Source of the DNA: Verticillium longisporum
Lineage: Eukaryota > Ascomycota > Sordariomycetes > Glomerellales > Plectosphaerellaceae
DNA: 64,000 nt
Assembly: GCA_019188255.1 (NCBI GenBank)
Contig: JAETXT010000002.1
Location: forward strand, 186,001 to 250,000
Direction: 5' to 3'
Shown here: in pieces, positions 25,699-39,304 of the stretch
Position numbering within the stretch: the stretch's first letter is position 1
Layout: the number at the start of each line of letters is the position of its first letter
Made by a program: the position numbers and the translations under genes
Notes under the pieces: model-generated
Told to the model about the DNA's origin: nothing
The model's input: the letters and a program-made list of their open reading frames with translations, nothing else
Database searches by the model: none

Positions 25699-27534
25699 TC
25701 ACGCCGGCAGCTTGAATCCAGTACGGCGCAGCTTCTGGAAGACACCCTTGGGATCGTACTTCTTGGACGCAGCCTTGACAAGTGCAACATTCTGCGCGCC
25801 GTACCTGGAGATAGGGTCCTGGTCGCTGAAGGAGTAGTTAAGGAACTCCCAGTTCTTCTGCGAGCCAGTCTTGTTGGCATAGGCGTTGATTGCATCACGG
25901 AGCTGAAGGCAGATGGGTAGAATCTTCTCCTGGTTCGCAGGCGTGTCAATGGTGAGAGCAATCAGCCACATCAGAACGGGGCCGTCCTTGACGATGGTCT
26001 CGAGACCGAGGACGTTGCCACCCTTGCGGACACTGTGGTTGACAATTGACTGCGTTACTGGCTGGAACTGTAGCAGCACTTCAAAGTTTGAGTCCGGAGC
26101 GGCTGCCTTCATCTTGCCGACGTATTCTTGATGCGCCTGTTGGATAAACTCCATGACGTGGAGCTCATGCGTCGTCATGCCATTCATCCAGCTTGCACTA
26201 CAGATAACGGTCAGAAATTTGGACACGGAGTTGCCAGAAAACCACATACTAGAGTCCGAGAGGAGTCGGGCCGGTGAAGTCGGGGACGAGCTCGGCGACG
26301 GGGGCGATGCGGGCCGTGCTCGACGTGTTCTGGATGACGCGATACTCGTTGAAGGCGGGCGCGTTATCAATGGCATCGATGTTGCTCAAAACGGATACAA
26401 AAATGAATCCTGCAGAGTTGTAGATCATCGCAATGATGTTCTGGCTGGCGAGGTCCTTGTCCATATTATTGCCAAAGTTCAAATACGCGTTGAAGAGCTC
26501 ATCGCGCTTGCTCGTGTCGTACGTGCTGAGACCTCCCCACATCATGTTTGAGTCGACAACGTCTGTAGTTCACATCAGAAGAATTTCAGCCGACATCGAA
26601 GGTCTGTACTCACATTGGTCAATACGCGTGACGAGGCCAAAGTTGCCCGAACCACCTTTGAGAGCCTTCCAGAGGTCGGCATTTTGTTTGGCGTTGGCGT
26701 TGACCACCCTACCATCAGCGAGGACAACCTCAAAGTTGGCAACAGCGTCGCAGGCGAAGCCCTCCGAGTTGGAGTGGAAGGAGTACTGACAAAAGTGTCA
26801 GCTCATTACTTTGGACTGCCCTTCAACATGCAAAGTCACTTACACCACCGCCGGTTGTGAAGCCGCCGACACCGACAACAGATGCCCGACCACCAACGGC
26901 TGAGACGCCGAAAGGGTCGAGCGCATCAAATACACGCTCCCAATCTGAACCAGGCTGGATGGAAGCGGTTCCTGCTGCCTTGTTGTAGGTCGTCGTGTTC
27001 ATGTACGCTGGCGAGCGGTCAGAATTTGTGAAAAATGTGCGAGGCCCGACCGCTTGACTGCGACTGATCAAGTTCATGGATATGTGACAACCCACCAAAG
27101 TCAATAGTCACTCCGTCCTTGATGCCGTTGGACCCTGCCCAGGCGGAGTGAGCACCACTCCTCATGCCAAAGGGACACTGGTTCTTGGTCAGGATCTTCA
27201 CGGTGGCAGCTACGTCAGTGGTGCCCAGGGGCAGCACCATGCACCATGGCTCCTGAGCCGCGTTGGCGGAGTAGTACGTGTCAAGACGCTGGCTGTAGAG
27301 AGCATTGGTGGGATTGATGACCTTGCCCACGAGGTTCTTGTCCTTGGCCAGCGCTGTGCACTGCAATCGACCGACTCGTCAGCAAGAGCTCTGTCATTGT
27401 GTGGAGAACGCAAGGCATGTCTGGAGAAGGATGGCACAAACACAAGCGCTTTGGGGGCTCTGGACCCAGGCCGTGGCAGCCGCGGCGCGCTCCGAGGCCC
27501 AAGCGAGGATCGCTGCAGCAGTGATGAGCTTCAT
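25699..27534 (-). CDS. Secreted FAD-linked oxidase of the berberine bridge enzyme (BBE) family
   Basis: Six exons fit well: 27534-27442, 27360-27096, 27007-26844, 26785-26614, 26562-26250 and 26197-25699, giving 501 residues with all phases consistent. The end of exon 1 is the least certain junction. Residues 1-20 (MKLITAAAILAWAS...) look like a signal peptide. The FAD-binding domain has the loop RSGAHSAW, whose His (about 102) is the usual covalent flavin attachment site. It also has GVTIDF and GVGGFTTGG. The second flavin-linking Cys of bicovalent BBE enzymes is absent (SVVGVGG), so single attachment is expected. The C-terminus carries the BBE motif (FLNYSFSDQD, YG..N...L, KKYDPKGVF). The family oxidises alcohols, sugars or alkaloid-like substrates with O2. 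The substrate here is unknown, and the gene stands alone rather than in an evident metabolite cluster. Confidence 0.9.
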
Positions 27535-29120
27535 GGTTGGTGTGTTTTGGGTTGAAAGGCTGGGCGAAGAAGTGCTGGCGAATGGATGAATGAACACGAC
27601 ACACAGACTGTGACGAGGGATGAGACAATGCGGTTCCACAAGGACCCTCGAAGTTCTGTGCGCTGAAGGGGGTGTGGAATTGAGATCGGCATGCGTGGCC
27701 GTTGATTTATGTCTTGCGGCGGTTGCCCATGGCAATCCACCGTCTCCGTTCGACAGAGACATGAGGGAGTCTAATCTCATCGCATTACGCTTAAAAATGC
27801 TGACAGTGGACAACGGTAATCGGGGTCGTCACCTCAATGAGGCTAGGTGACCTGCACGACCCATGGCAAAACAAAGCTTCTGAGGGGTTCATAGTCTCGG
27901 GGGAAGTTCATCGGCATCTCCCTTGCCTCGCGTCGCGTACAGTAGCTTGTCGGGTCGGCCTGCCACTGTGGTCCAGGTGAGCAAGGTACTGCGTTCGAAA
28001 GGGCCAGTGAAAGCAGCAGTTTGGAGCCACAATGAAGTCGTGATAGAAAAAAGACCAACCTCTTCCGGCTATGGGTGGACCAGACCAAGGTGGATAGTGC
28101 CGCCCAGCTTGTTTAGCACCTTGCAGATCACTGCCGGGTCCACTTGGCGCTGACAGGAAGCTGGGGTTGAAGAGGGGGAAGCAAAAGATGGTGGAAGAGA
28201 GAAGCCCTGCCCCTGATCCTTAACTCATCAAGTACTGCCGCATCCTGGCCTCGTAACGGACACTGTACGAGAAGGGAAGCCGCCGAAGACTCAACATCTA
28301 TCGAAAAATCCACACAGGCAATCTTTGGACATGCGGGAGGGTTCCATTACTCGTCAGATGCTGGGTCTCTCCTGATCCCTTCGATCGAGTCCCGAGTCAT
28401 GTCCCGCCGATACGGTCTCGGACAAGGTCTCCATGCGCCCCAATGTCTAAGAGATGCACTCTCCGGGCCGCTTTCAGCGAGTCAACAGCAGTCGGAAGGA
28501 GGTTGCATTGGCCGGTCGGTCTTGGGGTCTTGGGCGTTCATGTGCTAGCCAGCGAGGCATCTGCCCTGATGATGCTGCTCCAGAAAGACCAATCGCTTGG
28601 TAGCACAGCCTTCTCCCCTGCCTTCGATCCCATTGAAACAGTGGCAGTAGGCCCCTATTCTTCCATAACCTTGATTTGATTAGACGAAACTCAGGGTCAA
28701 GGTTCGACGGGTCTTGGAGAACCCCCGGTGGCTGGTGGGTTCAGCGCCATGAGGAACCTTAACCATGAGCGGGGGTACAACATACCGCATGGCGCGGTAC
28801 TTCGTGAGAGAGATGCCAGCTCCCTTGGCATGCCGGCACAGATTAAACCCTGCTTCGGCCCCCCTTGTCTTCTTGACGCTACTCATCTTCCTTCCAGCCA
28901 GCGCCCGTCATCACCTTCTGGTCCTCCCCGCAGATTACTACTCAGAGCAGACTTGCTGTGCTGCTTTGTTCATGCGACGTCTCAGCTGAGTCCTGACTCT
29001 TGCAGATCCTGCAGAGTGTCTTGCTATACAACGTGAGAGCTCCCAAATCCGATGCCGTCTCTCCCACGACCCTGATCTCCCCCATCCACAACCACGTTCC
29101 GCCCGTGGACGACATCGACC
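27535..29120. promoter_or_regulatory. Divergent intergenic region between the BBE and rhodopsin-like genes
   Basis: 1.6 kb separates two divergently transcribed starts and must hold both promoters. Pyrimidine-rich stretches occur before the plus-strand start (about 28850-29110). Short open frames here lack any domain. I see no clear TATA box or palindromic operator. Confidence 0.5.
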
Positions 29121-30612
29121 ATGGCCGACTTTCCGGTCACCAACGGTGTGCAGACCTTGGTGCCACCACCAGACGGCTACGTGGTGGACTTTGAGAACCC
29201 TCAGCAGCAAAAGGTGCTGGAGCACTACTTGATCTTTGGGATCCTGGGGCCACTGGCATTCATAGCCCTGCTACAACGCTACTACACCAAGATATTCCTG
29301 TCCAAAGGACTGCAGGTGGACGATGGTACGCATCTTTGATATCATGCCATACAAACTGAAAGCTAACAGGGACGCAGCTTTTATGTGCTTAGCATGGGTA
29401 AGGGCCTTTCCGGCAACGCGAGACTTTCGTCATCAGTGATTGACCCCTACTTTAGATGTCTTCTGTCGTGACGCAGGCTCTCCTCATTGGTATGTTGACT
29501 TATGAACCTGCTTCGCAGACTCATCTACTGACCAGCGAATACAGAGGCCATCAGGATCAAGACTCTCTGCTCTCATGCTTGGGAAATTCCATTAGAGGAC
29601 TTTAAGACATACGCTCTCGTGAGTCAATCGCCAGACCAGGAGGGGAGCTCTGCTGATCTTAGAGATTACAGATCGCCTATGTCGCTGCGGCCGTCTTCAT
29701 GCTGTGCAACGGCTTCACCAAACTGTCGCTGCTTACCTTCTATCTACACCTCACGCCCCAAGGCCGGTTCCGAATCACGACTTGGTTCATGATTGTGATT
29801 GTTGGCTTGTACACAGTCATCATCACAGCCATGCTTCTCTTCCACTGCGACCCCGTGCGCAAAGCTTTCGACATCACTGTGGTCGGCGGCTCCTGTATTG
29901 ATGTCGGCATTCTGTACATTGCTACTGCTGTGTCCAATATTGTGACCGACGTCATTATCTTCATCATGCCGATTCCCATGGTTCTGAAATTGCACATGGG
30001 GCGTGGACAGAAGATCGGTGCTCTGATTGTATTCGGCATCGGCTCAGTGTAAGGAAAGCTGATTTTGGAAAATGTGACGTGACTGACCTGGAACAGAACC
30101 GTAACGACGTCATGTATCCGCCTGGTCTATCTTCTCCCAGTGTTGAAGACGACGGATCTCACATGGGAAGCTGCCCCAGCCAACATTTGGTCGTAAGTCT
30201 CTTCATCATGTGCTGCTCGAAGCCGGCCTGACCATGTGATTCCAGCTTCTTGGAGGCCAACTTGTTTATCATTTGCGGCTCCATGCCAACCCTGCGAAAG
30301 TTCTTCCGACACTTTGCTCCGAGGTTGATGGGCGGCGACTCGACATCCGATCCATCATATGCTCGAAAGTACGCTGGGCAGCCAAGATCTGCAGACGGCC
30401 TCAGCCGGTCCCGGAAGCAACGAAACCAGTATGAGGCGTTTGACGATAACGAGATGCAGACGTTCTCTTCCTCTAACAGAGACAAGGACAACAATATTCT
30501 CGGGGATACTCAGGTGACGGTCGATGCTGGGAGCCAGAGCGGCGTGGAACCCGACAACCACAGCGAGAAGGCGATTCTACAGACAAAGTCTTTTACGGTA
30601 CAGTACGAGTAA
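29121..30612 (+). CDS. Fungal rhodopsin-domain seven-helix membrane protein (PTH11/SAT-like)
   Basis: Seven exons, 29121-29325, 29378-29397, 29456-29489, 29545-29618, 29672-30048, 30097-30192 and 30246-30612, join in frame to 390 residues. Exons 2 and 3 are only 20 and 34 nt. Seven hydrophobic segments are visible: HYLIFGILGPLAFIALL, MSSVVTQALLI, the VAAAVFMLCNGFTKLSLL region, WFMIVIVGLYTVIITAMLL, the DVGILYIATAVSNIVTDV region, GALIVFGIGSV and FLEANLFIICGSM. The pattern (KLSLLTFYLHL, FHCDPV, TDVIIFIMPIP, then a charged tail) is that of the fungal rhodopsin domain family, many members of which are plasma-membrane proteins of unknown ligand. The last 90 residues are polar and low in order, probably cytoplasmic. 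No microbial-rhodopsin retinal lysine is implied by family membership. Confidence 0.88.
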
Positions 30613-31804
30613 TGGGAGCGTATGCCTTTGTTTCTTACTTGTTGAACTGTGGCGTTCGCAACATATATCTGGAGGGACTGAATGTTTGATGGCCCGTCGG
30701 ACGCCGGCGCCTTGAGGTTTGAACGACGGTAGAAACCCGAAATAGAAATATTCACATCTTCATGAAACCTAGTCAGATGCAATGACGCGAGAGACGAATA
30801 GGGCCGCATCTCTTGCCAGTTTGGCAAAGGGTGCATCGTTGCGCAGCATCACCACATGGTAAGGTAGCACCAGAACCGCCAAGCGCCTAGAAACACGCGT
30901 ATGGCACAATAACAACAGCCTGGGACGCAGACAACAGCCAGTTGGCTCAGGAAACCCGACCAGATGGGTTCTCTCCGAAGCCACGTTTTCTCGGCGTTCC
31001 AACTGTTCACATTGTTGGTCCCGACACAGCGGAAGCCGCTGCAGATTTCCAAGCTGCAGGTGTTCGCTGCTGCGCCGCAGTACCCCCCTGAAAACTTTCG
31101 CATGCGGCATCGTGTGACGAGGCACAGCGACCACCTGGCCGATTTAGGACAGTTGTTCACCGCCGGATTGAGAAGGTCGCTTGGCAGCATCAGCAACTCG
31201 TCAGATCGCCAGCAGTAACCTCAAGTGATGAGGAGGCCCAACATCTTGAACAAAGGATCATCACATGTCTTCCGGACACAAGCGTAGTGACCGGATCGTA
31301 GGGCATGCTTGGCACGAAAGTATCTGCTCTTCGAATCACAAGTCAAGGCTACCAAGGTGTGGAAATGAGCCGGTGGGGTTGAGACAAACACCTTGACTGA
31401 GTAGAGATCGACAGGCTGGACGGACGACGCAGGGCCCTAGTGCGCGGCAATTGCAGACTCAGCCGTCCTATTCGTCTGCCGTTGAGGGGCGCTTGGCCCT
31501 GATCCCCAGGGATCAAGGGTGGCCCGGAATGCCCGCTTGACTTTCCCTCTGCACCCCGGCCCTTGTAGTCTGCTTGTGCTTCGCCCCGCTGCTTCCTACG
31601 TGTTCTGCAGCTTCCTCCGGCCCTGGAGGAGCGAGGCCGCCCTTATGCCAGGGCCATGAACAAGCGGGCAGCCTGATTTGTTCGCAAACGCGGAAAGATG
31701 CGACCAAGAAAGCCCCCAAAGAGGTTGAGCACAGCGTTCCTCGTCATGCTGACGGCGACAGGCGCGGTCGTTTTGCCGTTTCGGGGGACCGCTCCTCCGA
31801 TAGA
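30613..31804. other. Intergenic stretch left of the second nest
   Basis: Normal composition. Several short open frames on both strands (about 30769-31218 and 31513-31981) have no recognisable domain and no consistent splice sites. It ends at the target duplication of the Mutator-like insertion. I see no RNA gene. Confidence 0.5.
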
Positions 31805-31814
31805 CCGGATAATG
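31805..31814. repeat. Left 10-bp target site duplication
   Basis: CCGGATAATG, identical to 50075-50084 on the other side of the nest. Confidence 0.85.
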
Positions 31815-32706
31815 AGGACGGTTATTTGTTCGGCCCTTATTGGTTATTTGCTCTGCCTAATAGGGGTAAAGCCACAGAAGATAGGGGGGAAGCCATAAAT
31901 ACAGCTCTACTACTAAAATTAGCTATAGTAACTATATACCTGTCCTCGTCTTATATACCTTTAAATTACTCGATAGAATAGCGAAGTAGGCGAGTCGCTA
32001 AACGGCTATTAGTAGCCCTTAGCGGCCTAAGGTAGCTAGTACTAATTTTTTTATATTATAAATTAGGATATCGGAAAGACTATAGTAAATGCTAAATTAG
32101 CCTTAATTAGAGGCTATTTAGAACCCTCCCTATTATTAGCAATAGCTACTATAGTTGCATAGTAATTGCGAATAGTCTTAAATAGCTCTTTATATATATC
32201 TATAGTGAAAGAGACGATAGGACCCTTAGTAATAGCCTCGGTAATAGCTAGTAAGTCTATTAATAAAGGAGGTATTAGAGAGGCTTCGTTTAATAATAAA
32301 ATAATATATTAGCGATATCTAGAGGGCTTAAAATAGGCGTATTTAGTACTATTATTATATTTAAGGGTATTAATAATTTAGTAGATAGATAGAGTAACTA
32401 TAGAGCTTTAGGGGGCTATTAACTAGCCCTATACTAATCTATTAGCTAGTTATAGCTAGTCTTTAGCTCGGAATTCATTAAGAGATTTAAAAGTATATAA
32501 GATAAGGATAGATATATAGTTACTATAGCTAATTTTAGTAATAGAGCTATATTTGTAAGGGGACGGATATTTACTTAGCCCTTATTAGATATTTACTCTA
32601 CTTAATAGGGGTAAAGCTATAATAGATAGGGGGAAAGCTATAAATATAGCGCTATTACTAAAATTAGCTATAGTAACTATATACCTATCCTCGTCTCTTA
32701 TACCTT

Positions 32707-34226
32707 TAAGTTACTTAATAGAATAATAAAGTAAGCGAGTCATTAAACGGCTATTAATAGCCCTTAGCGGCCTAAGGTAGCTAATATTAATTTTTTTATA
32801 TTATAAATTAGGATATTAGAAAGACTATAGTAAATACCGAATTAGCCTTAATTAGAGGCTATTTAGAATTCTCCTTATTATTAATTATAATCTCTAGAAG
32901 CCCCTAGAGTAAATAGCCCGGGCTACTCGCCCTAAAACTACTACTATAGCTATTACTAGAATTATAGTATATTCTATAATAGCTATATAATAATAGCTAT
33001 TAATAGTAACTATAGTTATAGAGAGGTATTATATATCTACTCCTTAACTAAGAGACGTTACGTAGCCTCTTATTAACGAAACGCCTCTATAAAGGTCGTT
33101 AATTATACTACGATAAGCTCTATCTACCTATTACTATTAATCTTCCTCTTCTTCCTCGGCTAGATAGTAGGAGTACGCTTCTAAGGTAGGATCGGTATAG
33201 AATATAACGATAATAGTTCTAACTGCTCCTACTCCGATAGTACTCGGCTAGAAGTAGTAGTTTATATAGTAGAGGTAAGGGAAATCGGGGTATTATAGGA
33301 CCCTATAATAGAAGTATTATTAGTAGCTTCTCTAAAGCGCTAGAGGCGTTCTTATTTAATACGTTTAGCGCCTTTTAAGACTTTATCTAGAGGCGGTTCG
33401 AGAGCTTCTTCGTAAACCCTTTAGAGGATAGTCTATTTATAATAGAATTAATAAATAGAAGCTAAAAAAGGGAGGGGGAGCGGATAATAAAACTTATAAT
33501 ATTCTAATTAAGCTATTAATATAATAAGGTATCTTTAAAGGTTAATAGCTAATTAAGAGATAGATAGGAATATAGTATATAATAATAAGGTAGCCTTTAT
33601 TATTTAATAAAGCTATTAAAATAGAATAATAGCTAGAATTATATTTAATCTAAATTCCTAGCTCTTAAGGCTATTTATAGCTTATCTTATATCTTCTTAA
33701 GGGCTTTAAAGGATATAAGAAATATAAGCTATTATATAATCTATTCCTATTAGAATTTACTATTAAAATAATATATTTATAATTAAATTAAAGTCTTATA
33801 TTATTCTTTTTTCTCGTTAATTATTTAGGAGATTCGCTCTTATAGAGTATAGAGGTTAGCTTAGCTTTTACCTCTTAGAAGGTAGCTTTTAAGCTTAATA
33901 TAAGCTCTTTTTATTAAAAATATAGATTTAAAGCTATAATTTTAGAATCTCTTAATAGAAAACTTATAGAATTATTTATAGAATAGTAGCTAAGTAGTAT
34001 TTAAGTAGTAAATAAGCTTTAAAGTTAGGATTTTAGCTTTTTAATTAGGAGTATAGAAAGGGAAGGAGGTAAGTAAACTAGGCTATTTAGGATTAAACCT
34101 ATAATAGAGTAAAGCTTATATAAGCTAGAACGCCCTTTCTATTTTAGTATTAATATATTACTTTTAAGCGAATAAGAAGCTATTAGGAGATTAATCTAAT
34201 AATAGATCCGATAATAATTATATAGA
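32707..34226. repeat. RIP-degraded interior of the inner Mutator-like element, left part
   Basis: AT-rich with scattered less damaged islands (for example about 33130-33380, with CT-rich runs). All frames are interrupted. A transposase is expected here from the element's size but cannot be shown. Confidence 0.4.
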
Positions 34227-34231
34227 ATTTA

Positions 34232-34521
34232 TATTAAGAGGGCTTTACTACTTATATAAACCCCGATTTATTACTTTAGCTATGCCTAAGAGCTCTAAAA
34301 TAGGTAGGGTAGGTAATATAAGACTTATAATAATTATTAATGCTCTCTCTCTAAATTACTACTACCTATATAAATTAGATATACCTATTTAATTTACCGA
34401 TTACGTAAGCTATAAACTACGTACTCCTAAGAGCTATAAATCCTAGCCCCGGTAATTACTATATCGGTAAATCCTATATAGTAATTACCGACCTAGGTAA
34501 TCCCCTAATATTAGTTTAATA
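34232..34521 (-). repeat. 3' LTR of Copia copy B
   Basis: Mutated 290-bp relative of the Copia C LTR, reverse orientation, next to ATTTA. Confidence 0.88.
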
Positions 34522-35304
34522 CTAGCTATCTTTTCTTTATAGATAGGATTGCCTAAGGGACTAATATCGGGCTCTATTACCTAGGTTAATAGCTACTCTA
34601 ATACGCTTATAATCCTCTCGTCTCTAGTATATTAGATCTACTATCCTAATCTATAAAATAAATAAATAAATAAATTAATAAGTAATAATAGGAGAATAAT
34701 AGATAGAATAAGGAAAAATATAGTTTAATACTACTATTCCTATAAGCGCTAAATCCCTAGTCCCTAATACTATAGATTAATTAAACTAATTATTAAATAG
34801 CTCTCTAACGAAACGAATTAAATTATAATTAAATAATAGGTATAGGCTTTTAGACCCTTTAATAAGGAAATAAGTAATAATTAAATAGTATAATAGCTAA
34901 TTAAATAGCGCTCTTATAATAGCTAGATATAGGCTCCTAAAGTCTCTAAATTACTAATATATTAATAGAGGGTAGAAGAATAATTATTATTACCCCTTTT
35001 ATTAACTTTCTCGATAGGAATAATAGAATTAAACTGCTTTTAATAGGAATAATAGAATTAAATTACTTAAATAGAATTAATAGCTCCTATTAAGCTAGTT
35101 TAGTAAATACTATACTCTATAGATCTATATATTTAATTAATAAATCGTAATAACTCTATTCCTTTTACCTTTCCTCTTCCTTATAACGATTCTTTATTTT
35201 AAGATTAGCTAGCCTAATTTACTATTTTAGAGCTCTAACGATTAATAATTACCCCTTTTTACTACTCTCTCTCTCTCTCTTTCTACTCGTCCCTAGCCTC
35301 GATA

Positions 35305-35981
35305 ATGCTACTTAAGCGTAAAGCCCCTATACTTATTACCCCTCCTATTAAGAGAGTAGTAAAGCGTAAGAATATAGTTAGCATTAATTATAGGAGCTAT
35401 TAATTAATATATAGTATATATCTATAGAAATATCTATAAGGTCCCCTATTTTAAATACTTTAAGTCTTATCTTACTAATAAGTAAACTAAAGTTAGCGTT
35501 AATAGTATATATTACGATTTAGAGCCTAAGGGCTCCTATTACTATAAATATACCTCTAAGTACTCTTATAAATTAATATAAACTTCTATAATCTCTATTT
35601 TCTAGTATCTATAGCTTTAACGATTATTATCTATAGTTTAGTTAGAGCATTTAAGCCTATTATAAAGTTTTTAGCCGCCTAGGATAAAAATAATAAGCTA
35701 ATAAGCTCTCTTCTTTATTATTTCCTTAATTATTTAATCGTATAATTAGCTAATAGGGGATATAGGATATAGAGAAATAGTATATTATCGTAAAAGGTAT
35801 ATTAGCGATTATTAAAGAGGAGGAGGTAAAGGGGGGTAACGACCTTAATAAAGACCTTAATAGTTTTAGTAATATTAAATATAAAGCGGCTAGGCGGGCT
35901 ATAGCTCTATAGCTCTTTAATTACCTCTAATAGGACTTATTAAAGTAATTAAACTTAGATTCTTCGGATTCCGAGGCCTAA
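35305..35981 (+). pseudogene. Antisense reading frame of Copia copy B
   Basis: Same antisense frame as 15433-16110 in copy A. Here the start codon is still ATG (35305-35307), followed by LLKRKA and, further on, IKRVVKRK. The stop TAA is at 35979-35981. The span is 677 nt, one base short of a whole number of codons, so at least one indel is present. Internal stops are TAG or TAA. Confidence 0.5.
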
Positions 35982-38900
35982 TATACTTTATAGATCGGTT
36001 ATTTTATTATTTTATTAATTATAGAATTATTATTTTTACTTTTAGGGTATTCATTTTTAAGCTTTATTATATTTTTATTAATATTAATTACTTTTACCCT
36101 TTAATTATTCTTTTCTTAATACTTAATTTATCTTTTAATCCTAATTATAACTTTATTAGAGCTTATTAATACTTCTAGTATTTAGTTTAGCGCTCCTTTA
36201 ATTATTAAATCTATAGGGTTATCGCTTCTAGTAATCTAATGAATTTTATCGACTTTATATTCTTTATAGCTTTACTATAATGCTATAAGATCTATTATTA
36301 AGCGTTTCTCTATTATTATACTTAATTAAATAAAGTATTAATAGAGCGAGTAGCTATTAGTATAGATAACTATTTATAGGAGTAGTAATTCTAAGTATTT
36401 ATAGATCTCTTAGAGTATCTATTTAAGGATATAGATTATATCGAAGCTATTAACTATCTTATAGATTTCGTTAATTAGAATTAAATATATAATTTATTTA
36501 TATTTAATAGATTATTAATAGAGGATATTACTATATACTATAAAGGCATTCTCCTAATTACTAGAATATTTATTATTAAGGAGGATAATAAATCTAATCT
36601 ATAAATTAAAGTCCTTATTATTAATAAAGGAGCTATTAATAAATATATAAAGCTAGGCTATTAAGAGATCTAAGTATATATAATTTAAGCTATAGCCTAT
36701 ATTAATAATCTATTATTATATATATTTATTAAACTATTTAAAGTCTTCTTTTTATAAGTTCTTAGTTTAAGCTATGATAGAGAAATCGAAGGCTACTTCT
36801 AATTAATAGATTAAAGTAATATAAATACTATAAGCTCTCTAAGCAATATATTCTTATTCTAAGCTCGCTATCCCTAGGATTATTAGCTCTAGGTAATTAT
36901 TTTAGCCTTTTTATTAAATCGTAAGATCTTTAATTCTAACTTTAATAATATAATTATTAAAGATACTATTAAATCCTATATTAAGGATAGAAATAGGCTT
37001 TACTTAGAAGCTAATGCTTTTAAGCTCTATTTATTCCTTTTATATAAATACGGGCTCTCCGAGGTTAAAAGTATTATTAATCTATATCCTAATTAGCCTA
37101 AAGCTCTCTCTAGCTCTAGTTAGGAGTAAATATAGATCGTAGCCTATTAGAATAGTATTTAAGCGCTCTCTATAATAATTTTAATAAGTTATAAATTAAT
37201 AGAGACCTAATTCTATAATACTATAGAGCGGCTTTATAATATAGAAGACGATTCTATTAAAGTATCTATATTATAGCTCTTTAGGAATATATAGGAGAAC
37301 GTTATATAATAGATCTATAGCGCTCTAAGTATAAGCTTAATTAATATTATAGAGTATTAATTAATAGCTACGTTATTATAGTATTAGGGTAATTACTAGA
37401 ATTAATTATTAACTATAATATATAATCGTAGGCGATTATATTAATAGGGTTATCTTCTCCTAATTATTATATCTTTAAACTATTAATCTTAATTTCTTAT
37501 ATAGGGTTTAAGGGAGGCTTTTTACTTCTTTTATAAGCTAATATTTAAAGATCTTAGTACTAGGAAATGTAGATCTCCTAATTAATACGATTATTCTAGC
37601 TATTAGGAGTAAGTCGATTTCCTCCTAATTAGATTATTTAAATAGCTTCCTAGAAATCGTTATTCTACCTTTATTATATAGTTAAATAGCTAGGTTATAC
37701 CTTTACTATTCCCTTTTAATAATAAATTAATACTCGATCTATAAAGTCCTAATCGTATTATTCTTATAATCTATAAAAGCTATTTATAATAGATTTATAG
37801 TATTTATTAACTTCCTAGGTCTCTTATATTATTATAGTAGAATTAGCTTTAAGTATTTAAATAATTCTAAAGTCTCTAGAGTTCGACTTACTATTATCTC
37901 CCTAATCTATTAATCTAGCGATCTATTATATAGTTTAATATATATTCCTCTAAATTCTATTAAGCTATTGATTATTTTAATTATAACTACTATATTAGAA
38001 ATTAATATAATCTTATAAGGATTAATCTATTTCTCCTACTCTCGGAATATAAGAATATTACTTCCTAGCTCTAGCGATCTCGGTAGTAACTATTTAATAT
38101 CTAGTCTATTATAGGTATTAAAAGTATTATTAACCTTCCGCTTAGCGATTATTCGCTAAAGCTCCGCTATCGCTTTATTAACTGCTTTAATACGCTATAT
38201 TTAGATTATAGTAAGTACTAAATTAATAATAATCCTAAGTATTACTCTAAATATAAATAATATAGGTATTAATCTATTAAGTTTAATAATATTATTTATT
38301 ACTTTTACTATTCCCTAAAGTAGCGATTCTAGGCTCGTATTACGAGATTCTACTTTTAAGATCTTATATACTCTGTAAATTAGCTTATAATAGCTTTTAA
38401 CTTTATTAATTAATTAATAGGCCTCTATAAAGATCTAATAATAGATTATACCTAGGAAGTATACTTCTACCCTAAACTCTATAAAAGTAAAGTTCGTTCT
38501 AGTATTAATAATTATAATATCTAGAAGCTTAAAATATATATTTAATTAATACCTCTTAAGAGCTTCCTATATTATATAAGCTATAAAATTAGGAATAAAA
38601 ATTATAAATTAGAATCCTATATTTATATCGATTATATAAAGAATAGGCTTTCTATCTAAGTATATAATATCGATTAAAATCTTATAATTAAAGTCGATAT
38701 TTAACTTTAAAGTAAATTTAAAGTATTATAAAGACTTCCTTTTAATCTAATAATAATAATAGAAGTAATTTATTAGCTCTAGAGCATCCCGATTTATATT
38801 ATAGTCTACTCTCTAGAATAGGTTCTATAGCTTCTTTATAGATAAATAACTAAACCGTTTATAAATATATCGGAGCTCTACTTCTATTAGAAATATTATT

Positions 38901-39304
38901 CTATTACTCTTTATCCTTATTATATATATAATCCTAGAACTAATATAGGTCTTCGTATCTAAGAAGAACTATAAATAGCCCTATTTACGAAAAATAGGTA
39001 TATACTCCTAGATCTCCTTAATATACTTTACTAGCTTATTATATATATTATCTAAATAGATTCTAAGATCGTTTATATCCTTAATATAAAATAGGAATAG
39101 GGTATTTATTAGGACGATATAGAATATAATTCTCTTAATTAATATTAGAATAATAATCTCCTCTATTATAGATAACGTTATAGGGTTTCCTATTCTAAAT
39201 CTTATTCTAGCCCCTATTCCCTATTTATTAACTATTAAGCTTAATATTAAGGCTATTAGGGCCTTTATTTATAAAGCTCTTATTATAGAAATTAATATTA
39301 TATT

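Noticed and set aside
27843..28679. Small genes between the BBE and rhodopsin-like genes
   Set aside because: Several overlapping short frames on both strands have no domains. The region is better read as promoters.
31574..31981. Plus-strand gene broken by the Mutator-like insertion
   Set aside because: Low-complexity translation, no splice structure, and a competing open frame on the other strand. Probably spacer DNA.
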